In this document: positions 45,786 through 54,671 of the stretch, piece after piece
How positions within the stretch are numbered: position 1 is the stretch's first letter
Layout: each line of letters begins with the position of its first letter
NCBI GenBank assembly: GCA_950295325.1
Contig: OX485807.1
Span: forward strand, 7,008,501 to 7,072,500
Reading direction: 5' to 3'
Length of the DNA stretch: 64,000 nucleotides
Origin: Polytrichum commune
Taxonomy: Eukaryota > Streptophyta > Polytrichopsida > Polytrichales > Polytrichaceae
Position numbers and translations under genes: made by a program
The notes under the pieces: generated by a model
What the model was told of the DNA's origin: nothing
The model's input: only the letters and a program-made list of their open reading frames with translations
Databases searched by the model: none

Positions 45786-47858
45786 TTAAGAAGACCGGTG
45801 CTTCTTCGGAGCCGATCCCTCCTTGGAGTGACTCCCTAATCCGCTGACGGCGGATGAGCCCCCGGCCAGCGACGCCTTCTGCAGCCGCGTGAGCATCCTC
45901 CTCATGTTCGGAGACGGAGCAACCTCGTCCTCCGAATCCGCTGCCCTCTCGGTCCGTGGGGTAGCGGTCCCTGGTGTCCCGGAGACTGTCCCTGGGGTTC
46001 CGGAAGCTGTCCCCATCCGGATGCTTCGGACTGGAGAAGGATCGCTTCCGGTGCCCTGCTCCGGATTCCGTCCACCCGAGAGTGAAGTCGTCCGCGGATC
46101 CCTGTTGGAGGCCGCTCTCGAGTGTGGCGGAGGAAATGGACTCACCACTTGGCAGTCCCGTGGAGACGATGGCGAGGCGTGGGTCATAGGAGCCTTACCC
46201 CTACTCGGAGTGGCCTCCCGATCGGAAGTCTGGTGCCGGATCGGCGTCCGAGCCCTATCCGGAGTCCGGGACCTATCCGAGTTCCGCGGAACAGGGGACT
46301 GGCCCCTTCCGGATCGGACCGACCCGGTGCTCTTCCGCCTCACCTGGGGAGAACGGACCCTTTCCGGAGCCCCTCCAGAACTACCAGGCCGAGAGCCGCC
46401 TCCTTGCTGGCTGGGTCCTGCTGAGGCCGGCGGATTCTGAACCAGGGCTACTTCACCAACCACCTCGTAGAGGGTCCCGGTTGGTGACCCTGGCGGACCC
46501 GGATAGAGCACTCTCCGCGGTGTTCCGCTTGGCGGGACCACCCTCTGGATTTCCGCCAGGAGATCCTTCATCGTCCGTGAGTACTTCACGAGGATGGGGA
46601 GGGTCTGCCTGGCGGAAGCCGGTTCTCCTGACTCCATCATCCGGTCGTAGAGATGTGCCTTGTTCACGATCTCCGCCGGATGACCCACCAGCTCCCGGAT
46701 CCGGCTGAAGAGCACTGCCTGCTCCGCATGATACTTCCGGATCTCCTCACTCTTCTGACTCAGCTCCTGGGTCATAGCCGCTACCTGTGCGGTGAGGTGG
46801 GCGTTCTCCGTCTTGGCCTGCTCCAGCTCCTTCCGGTCCGCCCTCTTTGCCAATTCCCGGAGAATGTTTCCGGGTCCGCAGTCGTCCAAAGCATGGTTCG
46901 CCCCCTTGACGATGTGCTCCAGTCGGTAGTACTGGGTCTTGAGGTCCTCCATCCCCTCCTGGAACCGCTTGAATGGATTCTCCGGGAAGTCCCAAGCGGA
47001 TAGGTCCACATTTCGCCATGGGGTCTCCCGGCTGGGTCCGGCTTCCGGATGTTGGTGCGGGGGAGGGGGAGAGAGTGGCCTCGAGACGGTTGGTGGCGGG
47101 TTTCCGGGTGACGAGGGAGGTGCTTCCGGAAGAATAGGGTCGCTGGAGGTCTCCGTCTCGACGTCTCCGACTTCCGGGAGCAGCTTGTAGGTGACCTCAT
47201 CCGCCGCTATTGTGAGCAGGTCCTCCTCCTCAGCCGTGATGCAGTCGAAATGCTGGTAGAGGTGCAAAATGAAGGGGGAGAGGAAGGAGGGTTTCCGGCC
47301 AATATGGGGGAGGGCCCGTCCGACTATCTCCTGGATGATCAGGCCCCAATTCACCGGCCGGACTCCGGACATTGCACCAAACAGCGTGTTAGCCATGGTG
47401 AGGCTAATCCGCTTCGGCTTGTCCGGATTGAGAATGGGCAGGAGAAACTCTAGCACTCTCCGCTCCCTAATATTCCGGCAGTTCCCTGGGTGAAACCCGT
47501 CCTTTGGATCCACGTCCCCTCTGAATTTCCCGGCGAACAGGCCGTCGCGGCGGCCGGCCCACCCCTCCGTGATTCCCCTGGGAAACCCGTAGACCCTGTT
47601 CCACGTATCCGGAGTCCAATGTTCCGGATCCCTCCTCTTTGTGCCTAGCCACTGATTTCCCCTCTCGAATTTAAACTCGCGGAGGGTATCTTCCGCTCTG
47701 AGATTCCAGGGTTTGGAGAGCAATCCCGCACAACCCATGACCCTGAGATCCTCCGCGAGCTCCTGCAGCTCTCTATCCTCCCTCGGAATTGCAGGGGTGA
47801 GGGCTTTCAGCGGAATCGGGATGGGTTCCCGCTGATCCTCTTCCCGTACTTCCGGCAT
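45786..47858 (-). CDS. Gag-like protein of the gag-only retroelement (intact, 690 aa)
   Basis: The only long uninterrupted retroelement ORF of its family here. Residues 1-235 form a globular region: NRVYGFPRGITEGWAGRRDGLFAGKF, RERRVLEFLLPILNPDKPKR, ANTLFGAMSG-x-RPVNWG and LHLYQHFDC. This resembles the plant 'putative transposon protein' type of gag N-terminus. Then come a Pro-rich linker (about 245-290), a likely coiled coil with regular E/K/A/L heptads (about 345-400, ELEQAKTENAHLTAQV), a helix region and a Ser/Arg/Pro-rich basic tail (about 500-690) that may bind RNA. No CCHC knuckle, protease or RT is seen. Copies A and C in the window are broken versions. Expected role: particle assembly and RNA packaging. 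Confidence 0.85.
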   Translation of the reverse strand: MPEVREEDQREPIPIPLKALTPAIPREDRELQELAEDLRVMGCAGLLSKPWNLRAEDTLREFKFERGNQWLGTKRRDPEHWTPDTWNRVYGFPRGITEGWAGRRDGLFAGKFRGDVDPKDGFHPGNCRNIRERRVLEFLLPILNPDKPKRISLTMANTLFGAMSGVRPVNWGLIIQEIVGRALPHIGRKPSFLSPFILHLYQHFDCITAEEEDLLTIAADEVTYKLLPEVGDVETETSSDPILPEAPPSSPGNPPPTVSRPLSPPPPHQHPEAGPSRETPWRNVDLSAWDFPENPFKRFQEGMEDLKTQYYRLEHIVKGANHALDDCGPGNILRELAKRADRKELEQAKTENAHLTAQVAAMTQELSQKSEEIRKYHAEQAVLFSRIRELVGHPAEIVNKAHLYDRMMESGEPASARQTLPILVKYSRTMKDLLAEIQRVVPPSGTPRRVLYPGPPGSPTGTLYEVVGEVALVQNPPASAGPSQQGGGSRPGSSGGAPERVRSPQVRRKSTGSVRSGRGQSPVPRNSDRSRTPDRARTPIRHQTSDREATPSRGKAPMTHASPSSPRDCQVVSPFPPPHSRAASNRDPRTTSLSGGRNPEQGTGSDPSPVRSIRMGTASGTPGTVSGTPGTATPRTERAADSEDEVAPSPNMRRMLTRLQKASLAGGSSAVSGLGSHSKEGSAPKKHRSS

Positions 47859-48511
47859 TTTCCTCTCCTCTCACCCTTTCTGGCTTGCAACCTCTCCCTC
47901 TCTCTTCCGGAGTCCTTCTCTTCCGTCTAAGTGCCACAAAGTCCCGGCAAGCCCACTGCCGGTGACTGAAAAGTGCTGAGTCCCAGCAATCCAACTGCTG
48001 GCGGCTCGAAAGAAGGAACACCTCACCACTCGTTCTCTCAACAGGTTGCCTTTTTCCAGAAAAGAGTGTGAGGGAGAAGGAAGGGACCCTTAAATCTCCT
48101 TCCTCCCTCTTCCTTCCCCTGTTACCGTTCGGTTTAACGGAAAACGGTTACCAACCGTTTTCCGGCGGTTCCCACCAACGGTTTTACTAACATTTTCACC
48201 AACGGCTCTCTTTTCCCCCAACCGCCATAAGGCCCGTTGTAACCGCCACTTCCGGGCCGTTGGGTAATCTTGGCGCGTCCGTCACTTGGTTTGGACCATG
48301 ATTGCATGGTCCGCCCATCCTATTTGACGGACCGGTCATAGTACTTATTTAGAGTCGTTTTACCGCACAAGGCGGGGTTAGACTACTCTATTTCCTAGTA
48401 CCATTAATTTTGTCCTAATAGACCCTATTATCCTCAGATAAGCAAGGTAAAATACGGAAATTGAATCTGTATTTCCGTATTTCCGTATTTCCGTCGAATT
48501 TGGACTCCCAC
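47859..48511 (-). promoter_or_regulatory. LTR-like promoter/leader of gag B
   Basis: In gag orientation it starts TGGGAGTCCAAATTCGACGG, runs through repeated GGAAATAC words and AACGGTT-rich sequence, and reaches a TATA-like segment (TTTAAGGGTCCC near 48080-48095), about 230 bp before the ATG. Equivalents lie at 57289-57953 (copy A) and 58335-58999 (copy C), where copy A has ATATTTAAGGG. Confidence 0.65.
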
Positions 48512-48512
48512 A

Positions 48513-48530
48513 GGTCGATCGACCCAAACT
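48513..48530. repeat. Half of a P2 palindrome at the gag B junction
   Basis: GGTCGATCGACCCAAACT is the right part of a P2 dyad (arms GTTTGGGTCG / CGACCCAAAC); its left arm is missing at the gag B boundary. Confidence 0.7.
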
Positions 48531-48591
48531 GCTGTTACATTTGTTATTCCATGAGATGTTGTCTAACATGAATTGTTGGCTACGTGTGCAG

Positions 48592-49923
48592 GACTTCAAA
48601 TATCAGATGATCAATAAATTCTCCTCGATAGACAATGCTAGCCACAAGCAAAAAATATATAACGAGTTGCGAGGAGAAATATATTTGATCACCGCGTCCG
48701 ACTCCGTGTGGGGAAAATGGAGGAGTGTTTTTGAAAAACACGAGACGGGGGGCCTTATGGACCCCGACACCGGCATGCTCTTCAACCAGACTACGCGCTT
48801 CAAGCAAATGAAGCCTCTGGTGAGGGAGTTCTTCAGAGCGCTTCAAGGTCTTTCCGAGACAGAGATGGGAAAAACGGCGTCCCACATCCTACACGTGGAG
48901 ACGACGGCGAAGAGATGATGGGTCCACCCCAAGATCGTCTTCACCAAACCCAAGATCTTCGTCCCTTCATGCTACACCATGAAGGAATGGACGGAGAACA
49001 AGAAGAAGAAGACGACCATCGTCCAAGAGCTGCACAAGCTGGTGCCCGAGAAGAAGCTCATCGTGGACGGAGAGGTCGACGAGGCGCACTGGAGGGCCTT
49101 CAAAGCCGAATATAAGTTCACTAGTGCGTCCATGGCGGCACTCATGAGGGAGGCGGGAGACGACTTCCTCAGATCCAAGCTCGTGAAGGGGGGGAGGAAC
49201 CGGGTGCTTCCCGAACACTCAGCGCGGGCCTTCTCCAACTTCATAAAGGAGAAGAAGATCGTCAGTTTCGAAGGCGATGCGCAATTCAACATGGTCACCG
49301 TCGAGCCTCTCAGGATCCAAGGTTGGCCGGGCTCTGAGTCCAGGAAGGCGATCAGGACTAAAGCCGGGGACCGCTTCCCCTTCGGAATGATAGACTTCAG
49401 GAATATCCCTGGAGCCTCATTCGAGGGGACTATGAGCACCCCTTTTTACGATGCTTTCTTGTCGAAGTTCGTGGACTACGCCAGCCCCAAATTCAGGGAG
49501 GTCGACGTCTGGCTCTGGATTGTCGAGGACAGGAGGGCAGAGCAGGTTTACGAGATCGTGCGCAAATTGCAGCCGGAGTATGCCGTCTCGAAATCTCACT
49601 ACGTTGCTGCACCGGCGGAGGGGGTGTACAGCACGTTGAAAGACAAGAAGACGAAGATAGTCAACGTGTTGTGCTTGTACTTCGTGTACAAAGTTGATCT
49701 ACTTAAGGTGCCCAACCATCCTATAGCCAGGATGGAAAAGCTCTTCCAAGTCCAAGAAGGGTTGGGTACCAGCAGGAGTTTGTATGACGAGGCGAAGTAC
49801 GCCAACTACCCCGCGGATGAGCTGCACATGGAGTTCTACCTGCGGATGATGAGGACCCTCACCAAGAGAGGGGACTGCATCTTCAACGTTTTCGGGGGAT
49901 CCAAACCGATTTTTGCAGCAATG
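48592..49923 (+). pseudogene. MTase-like/HAD gene, exon with methyltransferase-like fold (copy 2)
   Basis: Opens after acceptor TACGTGTGCAG (48591) and ends at donor ATG/GTAAGC (49923/49924), phase 0, 444 codons, with one in-frame TGA at 48916-48918. The C-terminal third resembles beta-class N4/N6 amino-methyltransferases: FYDAFLSKFVDYAS and VDVWLWIVEDRRAEQVYEIV fit motifs V-VI, and ELHMEFYLRMMRTLTKRGD followed by CIFNVFGGSKPIFAAM fits the helix and motif I (usually DPFxGSGTT). Where motif IV (DPPY/DPPW) should be, the sequence is GMIDFRNIPG, so catalysis is unlikely. The N-terminal half is unrecognised and basic. The TGA could derive from CGA by one C-to-T change. Confidence 0.6.
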
Positions 49924-50205
49924 GTAAGCAAAGAACCATGAAAGCCCTATACGGACGGTTTGGGTCGAGCGATCCAAACTATGTTTGCCCCTAGTTTGGG
50001 TCGAGCGACCCAAACTGGGTATGCCCATAGTTTGGGTCGAGCGACCCAAACTGGGTATGCCCATAGTTTGGGTCAAGCGACCCAAACTGTGCATGCCCTA
50101 GATTGGGTCGCTCGACCCAAACTAACTATTCTTATTTTATTTTGGATGTCATTTTTCCTTACTCTTCATTAGTTTATACTAATACTATTGATTTGGATTG
50201 TGCAG
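49924..50205 (+). other. Intron with palindrome array
   Basis: Donor GTAAGC, acceptor TTGTGCAG. Splicing joins ...IFAAM to MSGLNIYSYVEDADVQFY, which continues the methyltransferase motif I-II spacing (a Glu/Asp acidic residue about 15 residues after motif I). More than half of the intron is the P2 array. Confidence 0.8.
49957..50123. repeat. P2 palindrome array, 36-bp period, five units
   Basis: 24-bp dyads at 49957-49980, 49993-50016, 50029-50052, 50065-50088 and 50100-50123. Arms are AGTTTGGGTCG and CGACCCAAACT with central AG, AA or CT. Linkers are 12 bp, mostly GGGTATGCCCAT, itself partly dyad-symmetric. Units differ by only a few bases. All dyads have CpG on both sides of the centre. 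Confidence 0.95.
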
Positions 50206-51310
50206 ATGTCTGGGTTGAACATCTACTCCTATGTGGAGGATGCCGATGTTCAATTTTACAGGACCCAGAAGGCACTGGCCAAGAAAATGGACATCCTTGA
50301 CTGGATACCCGGATCCTACGTTGAAGAGATAGTCGAGGGGGGTGAGAATCCTTTGGATATGGCGAGGCGAATCAACCCGGGTGAATTCGCCATGCGTGCC
50401 CCCGTTCAATTGCCAGAGCCGCTCATCGGGTTGCATCCGGGCAATCCGTCGATGGGAGCAGGTGGCGAGGTTGGGGAGGAGGAGGAGGAGGAAGCAGAGA
50501 AAGTGGAGGGGGAGGTGGAGGAAGGGGCAACAGGATTCACTCAAGAATCCGAGGCCCCTCAGCGGAAGAAGGCCATGCGGGCTGCCACGCCGCAAAGCAG
50601 GCTGGTGCCCGCGTTGACGGTGGACGACGCGAAGGACATGTACTCGAGGGACGCGACGGCCACCTTCAGGGAGCGGAGAAGGATGAAGGGGCAGAAGCTG
50701 TACGGGGACTATGCGGTGGAGGAGACAATCGCAATAAGCTCAGAGGACGAGGACGACATGGAACTCGCCAAGAGGCTGAGGTCGGATCCTGCCTCCCCCA
50801 GAGCGTTCGCCGGAAATGTGAGGGTGAAACCGGAGGTCCTCACCGTGGAGGAGGCGAACGCAAAAATGCTCCGAGACGAGGAGCAGCGTGTGCGACTGCA
50901 GAGGGCTGCCGCCGAGGAACCCTCGGTCCGCAACGAAGTCGCGGAGTTGAGGGCTCTCCTGTTGGAGCAGGAGCGGCAAAGGGCGATGGCCCAAACTCCG
51001 TCCCAAGCGGAGCTCATCACGCAAGTGATCCAGGGCATGCTGGCGCAGGGATTGGTGATGGCTCCCCCGAGTTCATTCCCGCACTTGCCCGCAGGCTTCC
51101 CGCCACAGGATATCGCCCCGCGGCCCACGCTGCAGCATTCCTTCAGCTTCGCGCAGTTGCTGCAGCCGCACGCCCGCCCTTACGCGCCCGTCTAGCAGGT
51201 GGACGACCCCAACCTTTGGCGCGTCGCCGGAGCGTCCAGCTCGTTGGCGCCCCCGCCGCTCCGGCCTCCCATCCTCTCACCCCCACAACACCAGCGGGAC
51301 GACCCCCACA

Positions 51311-51403
51311 TGTTTGGGTCGTCCGACCCAAACAGTGCCCACGTTGCAGCGTCCCAGAGCGACGCTCGCCAAGCAGCAGGGTTTGGGTCGGCCGACCCAA
51401 ACC
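51311..51403. repeat. Two P2 palindromes within coding sequence
   Basis: Dyads at 51311-51334 (centre TC, arms TGTTTGGGTCG/CGACCCAAACA) and 51380-51403 (centre GC). In frame they encode FGSSDPN and FGSADPN. A degenerate half-site lies near 51201-51215. Confidence 0.9.
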
Positions 51404-51769
51404 CCGTCCCCGACCAGACCCCGGTGGACGAGGGCATGTTAGACGTTGAAGCACTAGTAGAAAATTTTGCGTCCGGATCAACAAAAAAGTGTTGGTCGCG
51501 GTTGTTACTTAGGACGCGTTGACCTGGACACTCTGTAACACGGTTTTGTTGATCTGTTCTGTTGATCTGGTCATCAAAAGTTTATCAACAAAAATAAAAA
51601 TAAAAATCAATTTTTTTACTTTCCGGATTTTCCGGAAAATTTTATTTTTTACGGCCTGGATGTTCGGGCAAAAAAAATTAATTTCAGACTACTACCACAG
51701 CACAAACTACGTCCCCATCAACTCCAACATACTCGCCTAGGCTTGCTAGGCTAGGCTAGAGGTCATAGT

Positions 51770-51845
51770 TGCGGGCCAAGGGATTGGAACCCCCAACCTT
51801 GGGCTTCCCACTTGGTGGTTCTAACCACCAAGTCAACACACTTTC
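51770..51845 (-). repeat. tRNA-related (SINE-like) segment
   Basis: On the minus strand the order is GGTGGTTAGAACCACC (box A-like, about 51813-51832), then GGTTGGGGGTTCCAATCC (box B-like, 51781-51800). Spacing is short for a tRNA and no cloverleaf with matching acceptor arms is evident, so a SINE head or tRNA pseudogene is more likely than a tRNA gene. Confidence 0.45.
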
Positions 51846-51884
51846 TTGATATAAAGGGAGTGCTTTAAACCCTTTTATAGTGCA

Positions 51885-52870
51885 CCCTCCATAAATGTTA
51901 CACCTATAAGTGTAAACCCTCTCTAAATGTTAACTTTCTTCTACTCCCCACATATTGCACACTATAAATGTTAAACGTGTTAATTGTTAACAAAATGGTA
52001 CTCCCTTCTTTGTAAATTTAACTTTATAAATGTTAACAAATGAAATACAACCATGAGGTGGATGATAAAGACTACACATTCAATTACCAAAGAACCATTG
52101 ATTCATACTTCACCCATGATTTGTAAACTTGATATTGAAATAAAGTTTTAATTGGGTTTGCAATTTTATGAATGGTATTCTCTCACAAGCACTCTTCACA
52201 ATTGCTTATATTTATAAATGTTAAGATTTGTATATTGCTCAAAAAAATAATTTTATGATTGTTAGATGTTAACACCTTTATAAATGTTAACTTTGATCCA
52301 CTCCCGGAGGTTAACATTTATAGAGGGTAGATTGTATGTGAGGAACACTTCAAACCTATTTACAATATATTTTGATATATACTATTTAAATAAATTCTTA
52401 GTATATACGTATATCCTAAAATAGATTATTTATGTATATTATGAAATATACTATTTATGTATTTTTTGACACATACTATTTACGTATATTTTGACATGTT
52501 CTATATACATATATTCTGAAATGTAGTATTTACATATATTCTAAAATATAATATTAACATATCTTCAAAAATATACTAAAAATAATATATTGCAAGTTAT
52601 ACTATAAATAATGTATTTCAGAATACACTATTTATAGTATAATATATCATATCATATTTTTAATATATTGCAGATTGTACTATTTATAGTATATTTTAAA
52701 CTATACTATTTTAAGTATATTACAGATTATACTATTTATACTATGTTATGTAATATACTATTTATACTTTATTATGTAATATACTATTTATAATATAATC
52801 TGTAATATACTATTTATAGTATACCCTGCACTATATTATTTATAGTATAATCTGCAATATATTATTTACA
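51885..52870. repeat. A/T-rich repeats inside the CACTA MITE
   Basis: About ten copies of (T)ATAAATGTTAAC between 51890 and 52330, then some fifteen copies of (A)TATACTATTTATAGTATA-like words between 52370 and 52870. The second motif is a dyad. No coding. Confidence 0.8.
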
Positions 52871-53368
52871 GTATTTAGTAGTATTCAAGATTCCAAAAGA
52901 TTTCAAAATACTCGAAATTTTTTCCAAAAGGATAATGGAATATTCTAAAGATTCTAATTTTGTGTGAGTTTTGTTGATTTGGCCATTGTACTACTCGAAT
53001 CAACAAAAAGTAGGCACCAAACTGTTGGTTTTGGCAAGAAGTTACAAATTCAGTGAAATAGGTCATTGCAGTGCCCAAATCAACACAAATCTGTTGATTT
53101 TCAGTTGATTTGGTCATGATTTTCTAGTAGTGAAGGCCCGCAAGGGCCTGGTGATACCTCTACTCCTAACCCAGTCGATGAACCAATGCATGATGCGCAT
53201 GCGGAGGTTGGGTTGGGACAAAGGCCTGACAGTCAGCCTTTGCAGGAGCAGGTTGCGGCTGACGTCGTCGTCGGAGGCGGCGGTGACAGAGGTGGGGCAG
53301 CGCAGGCGATGCCGGCATCAACGTCGTCAAGGCACGACCAAGGTGAGGTAATGCACTGACCCCACTCA

Positions 53369-53390
53369 ATTTGGGTCGGTCGACCCAAAC
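53369..53390. repeat. P2 palindrome in the intron before the HAD exon
   Basis: ATTTGGGTCG and CGACCCAAAC around GT, 21 bp after the donor at 53348. It holds the same gene position as the P1 cluster of copy 1. Confidence 0.9.
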
Positions 53391-53858
53391 TCCATGGGTC
53401 TTTGTCTTCTTGCCTTGGTCGTGTCCCCTAGCTACCCTAAACTCACACACACGTCGCCCCCCCGGCACTCGCGCCCTTCGCCACATCCCCCCGACCATTC
53501 GTTCGTCCACCTACCCCGGCTTGCGACGAAGTCTTCATCACGGCGGCCCGTCTCTTCAAATTTTCTTAGACTTAGAAGTAGGCTAGTTTGAACGCATCGT
53601 TCAACGCGGCTCCCCCCAATCAAAATGTACATAGAGCATTGTATACAATACAATCACCATTTTTGACTCCTATATACTTGTATATTGTGTTTGAATGTAT
53701 TTTGTATGCTCTTGTCTCTCTTGTATCCCTTGTTGCACCCCCTCCAAAATGAATCAATTGGTTTTGTGTTTGCACCAAGAACATTCGTTTCCTTAATGCT
53801 TCGTTTGGACATAGCATGACATAAGTCGCCCACCGTTTTCTCTCGATCGTATCCGCAG

Positions 53859-54671
53859 GGCTCGGAGCATAGCGTAGCGGCTCCCCGACGCTCTTCTCCA
53901 AGGAGCGCAGAGGGCAGCACGGCGGCCCCCCCGGTTTTACCCGCCCCGCCCCCGCTGCCGAAGAAACGATTCCTGGTGTTAGACCTGAACGGTGTCCTCG
54001 TGCAGTGCGTTCATTGCCCTAGGGCCCCCACAGTGCCCTTTTGCAAGCCCGAGGACGCTAATTACGACGGGCCGCCCACGTTCATAAAAAGCAAGCTAGT
54101 TCACCTCCGCCCGTGGCTTCGGACCTTCCTCCAGATCGCCCAACAACGATGGTGGGTGGTCGTGTGGAGCTCCATGACGACCGAGAACACCAATGCGGTC
54201 GTGGAGTTCATCTTCAAGGGCATCGAACCCCCCTGCATGGTCCTAGCACAGGAAGCCTGTAGAATATTGTACACACAGGACGGCAAAGTCGTCAAAAAAC
54301 CAAACAACCCCGCTTCCCCCCAATACCTCAAGGTCTTGAAGCCCATTTTTTGGGACCAGCGACCGTCCTTGATAGGCGTCCCCTACGACGTCCGCCCCAC
54401 CCGCGAGAACACGCTCATGGTGGACGACAGCGCCGCAAAGAACATGTTGAACCCGACGGCCAACTTCATAGTGTGCCCTACGTGGACGGTCGAGAAGGTC
54501 CGGGACCGATTTTTGTTAGACCTTAGTAAATACCTCCAGGCGCTCTGGGGAAGCGGACTTCCCGTAAACAATTTTGTTAGGAATAATCCCATAGGCGAGA
54601 GATACTTGGATCCACGAGACCATTTGTACAGAGAGTTGTTATCTCACGCGAAATTTAACAAGCTCATTTGA
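53859..54671 (+). CDS. FCP1/NIF-type HAD phosphatase-like exon, copy 2
   Basis: Acceptor TATCCGCAG (53858) to TGA 54669-54671, 270 codons, uninterrupted. A Pro-rich lead-in precedes LPKKRFLVLDLNGVL (motif I). Further blocks are WVVVWSSMTTEN (motif II region), NTLMVDDSAAKNMLNPTANF (motif IV region) and FVRNNPIG. As in copy 1, the second Asp of DxD is Asn, so the nucleophile is kept but the general acid is not. NIF-domain HADs act on phosphoproteins such as the RNA polymerase II tail, or are inactive scaffolds. It is phase-compatible with the exon ending at 53347, so it is probably the C-terminus of the MTase-like fusion. Both copies stop after the same KLI tripeptide. Confidence 0.82.
   Translation, partial: GSEHSVAAPRRSSPRSAEGSTAAPPVLPAPPPLPKKRFLVLDLNGVLVQCVHCPRAPTVPFCKPEDANYDGPPTFIKSKLVHLRPWLRTFLQIAQQRWWVVVWSSMTTENTNAVVEFIFKGIEPPCMVLAQEACRILYTQDGKVVKKPNNPASPQYLKVLKPIFWDQRPSLIGVPYDVRPTRENTLMVDDSAAKNMLNPTANFIVCPTWTVEKVRDRFLLDLSKYLQALWGSGLPVNNFVRNNPIGERYLDPRDHLYRELLSHAKFNKLI

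Larger units (their letters stand above)
44401..48511 (-). mobile_element. Gag-only retroelement, copy B
   Basis: Minus-oriented unit containing an LTR-like 5' region (48511-47859), a 690-codon gag ORF and a 1.4-kb 3' region. The left boundary GTGGGAACC matches that of copy A at 27165; the right boundary GGACTCCCAC matches 57953. The ends form a short inverted pair (GTGGGA / TCCCAC), but no target duplication is visible. It sits in the intron before exon 48592 and cuts a P2 palindrome at 48513-48530. No pol is present, so it would need help in trans. Confidence 0.7.
51452..53132. mobile_element. Non-autonomous CACTA element
   Basis: Ends CACTAGTAGAAAATT (left) and, in reverse complement, CACTACTAGAAAATC (right); flanked by AAG at 51449-51451 and 53133-53135, the 3-bp duplication expected for CACTA. 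The 1,681 bp contain no transposase. The inside has GTTGATTTG words near both ends, a tRNA-like segment, TATAAATGTTAAC repeats and CTATTTATAGTATA repeats. It interrupts the second exon of the MTase-like/HAD gene. Confidence 0.92.
50206..53347 (+). pseudogene. MTase-like/HAD gene, second exon (broken by a CACTA MITE)
   Basis: Starts MSGLNIYSYVEDADVQFYRTQKALAKK, which fits the end of motif I and motif II of an amino-methyltransferase. An acidic low-complexity stretch (EEEEEEAEKVEGEVEEG), a helix-rich segment with EEQRVRLQRAAAEE (about residues 230-275) and a Pro-rich tail follow. TAG at 51193-51195 is the only stop; the frame continues through QVDDPNLWRV and peptides FGSSDPN and FGSADPN. The CACTA MITE at 51452-53132 interrupts it; without it and one AAG the frame runs on to GAG/GTAATG at 53347, phase 0. 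The TAG could come from CAG. It joins in phase to the HAD exon at 53859. Confidence 0.65.

Noticed and set aside
45889-46440. Plus-strand frames opposite the gag ORFs (also 28649-29125, 46653-47003, 56680-57078)
   Set aside because: Antisense shadows of GC-rich gag coding sequence; they recur in each gag copy and show no family resemblance.
49957-50123. CRISPR-like appearance of the 36-bp-period array
   Set aside because: The 24-bp repeated part is a palindrome and the 12-bp linkers are also conserved; there are no unique spacers and the setting is a plant transposon intron.
51770-51845. Genuine tRNA gene on the minus strand
   Set aside because: Box A- and B-like sequences are present but the spacing is short and no acceptor stem closes; it lies in a MITE.
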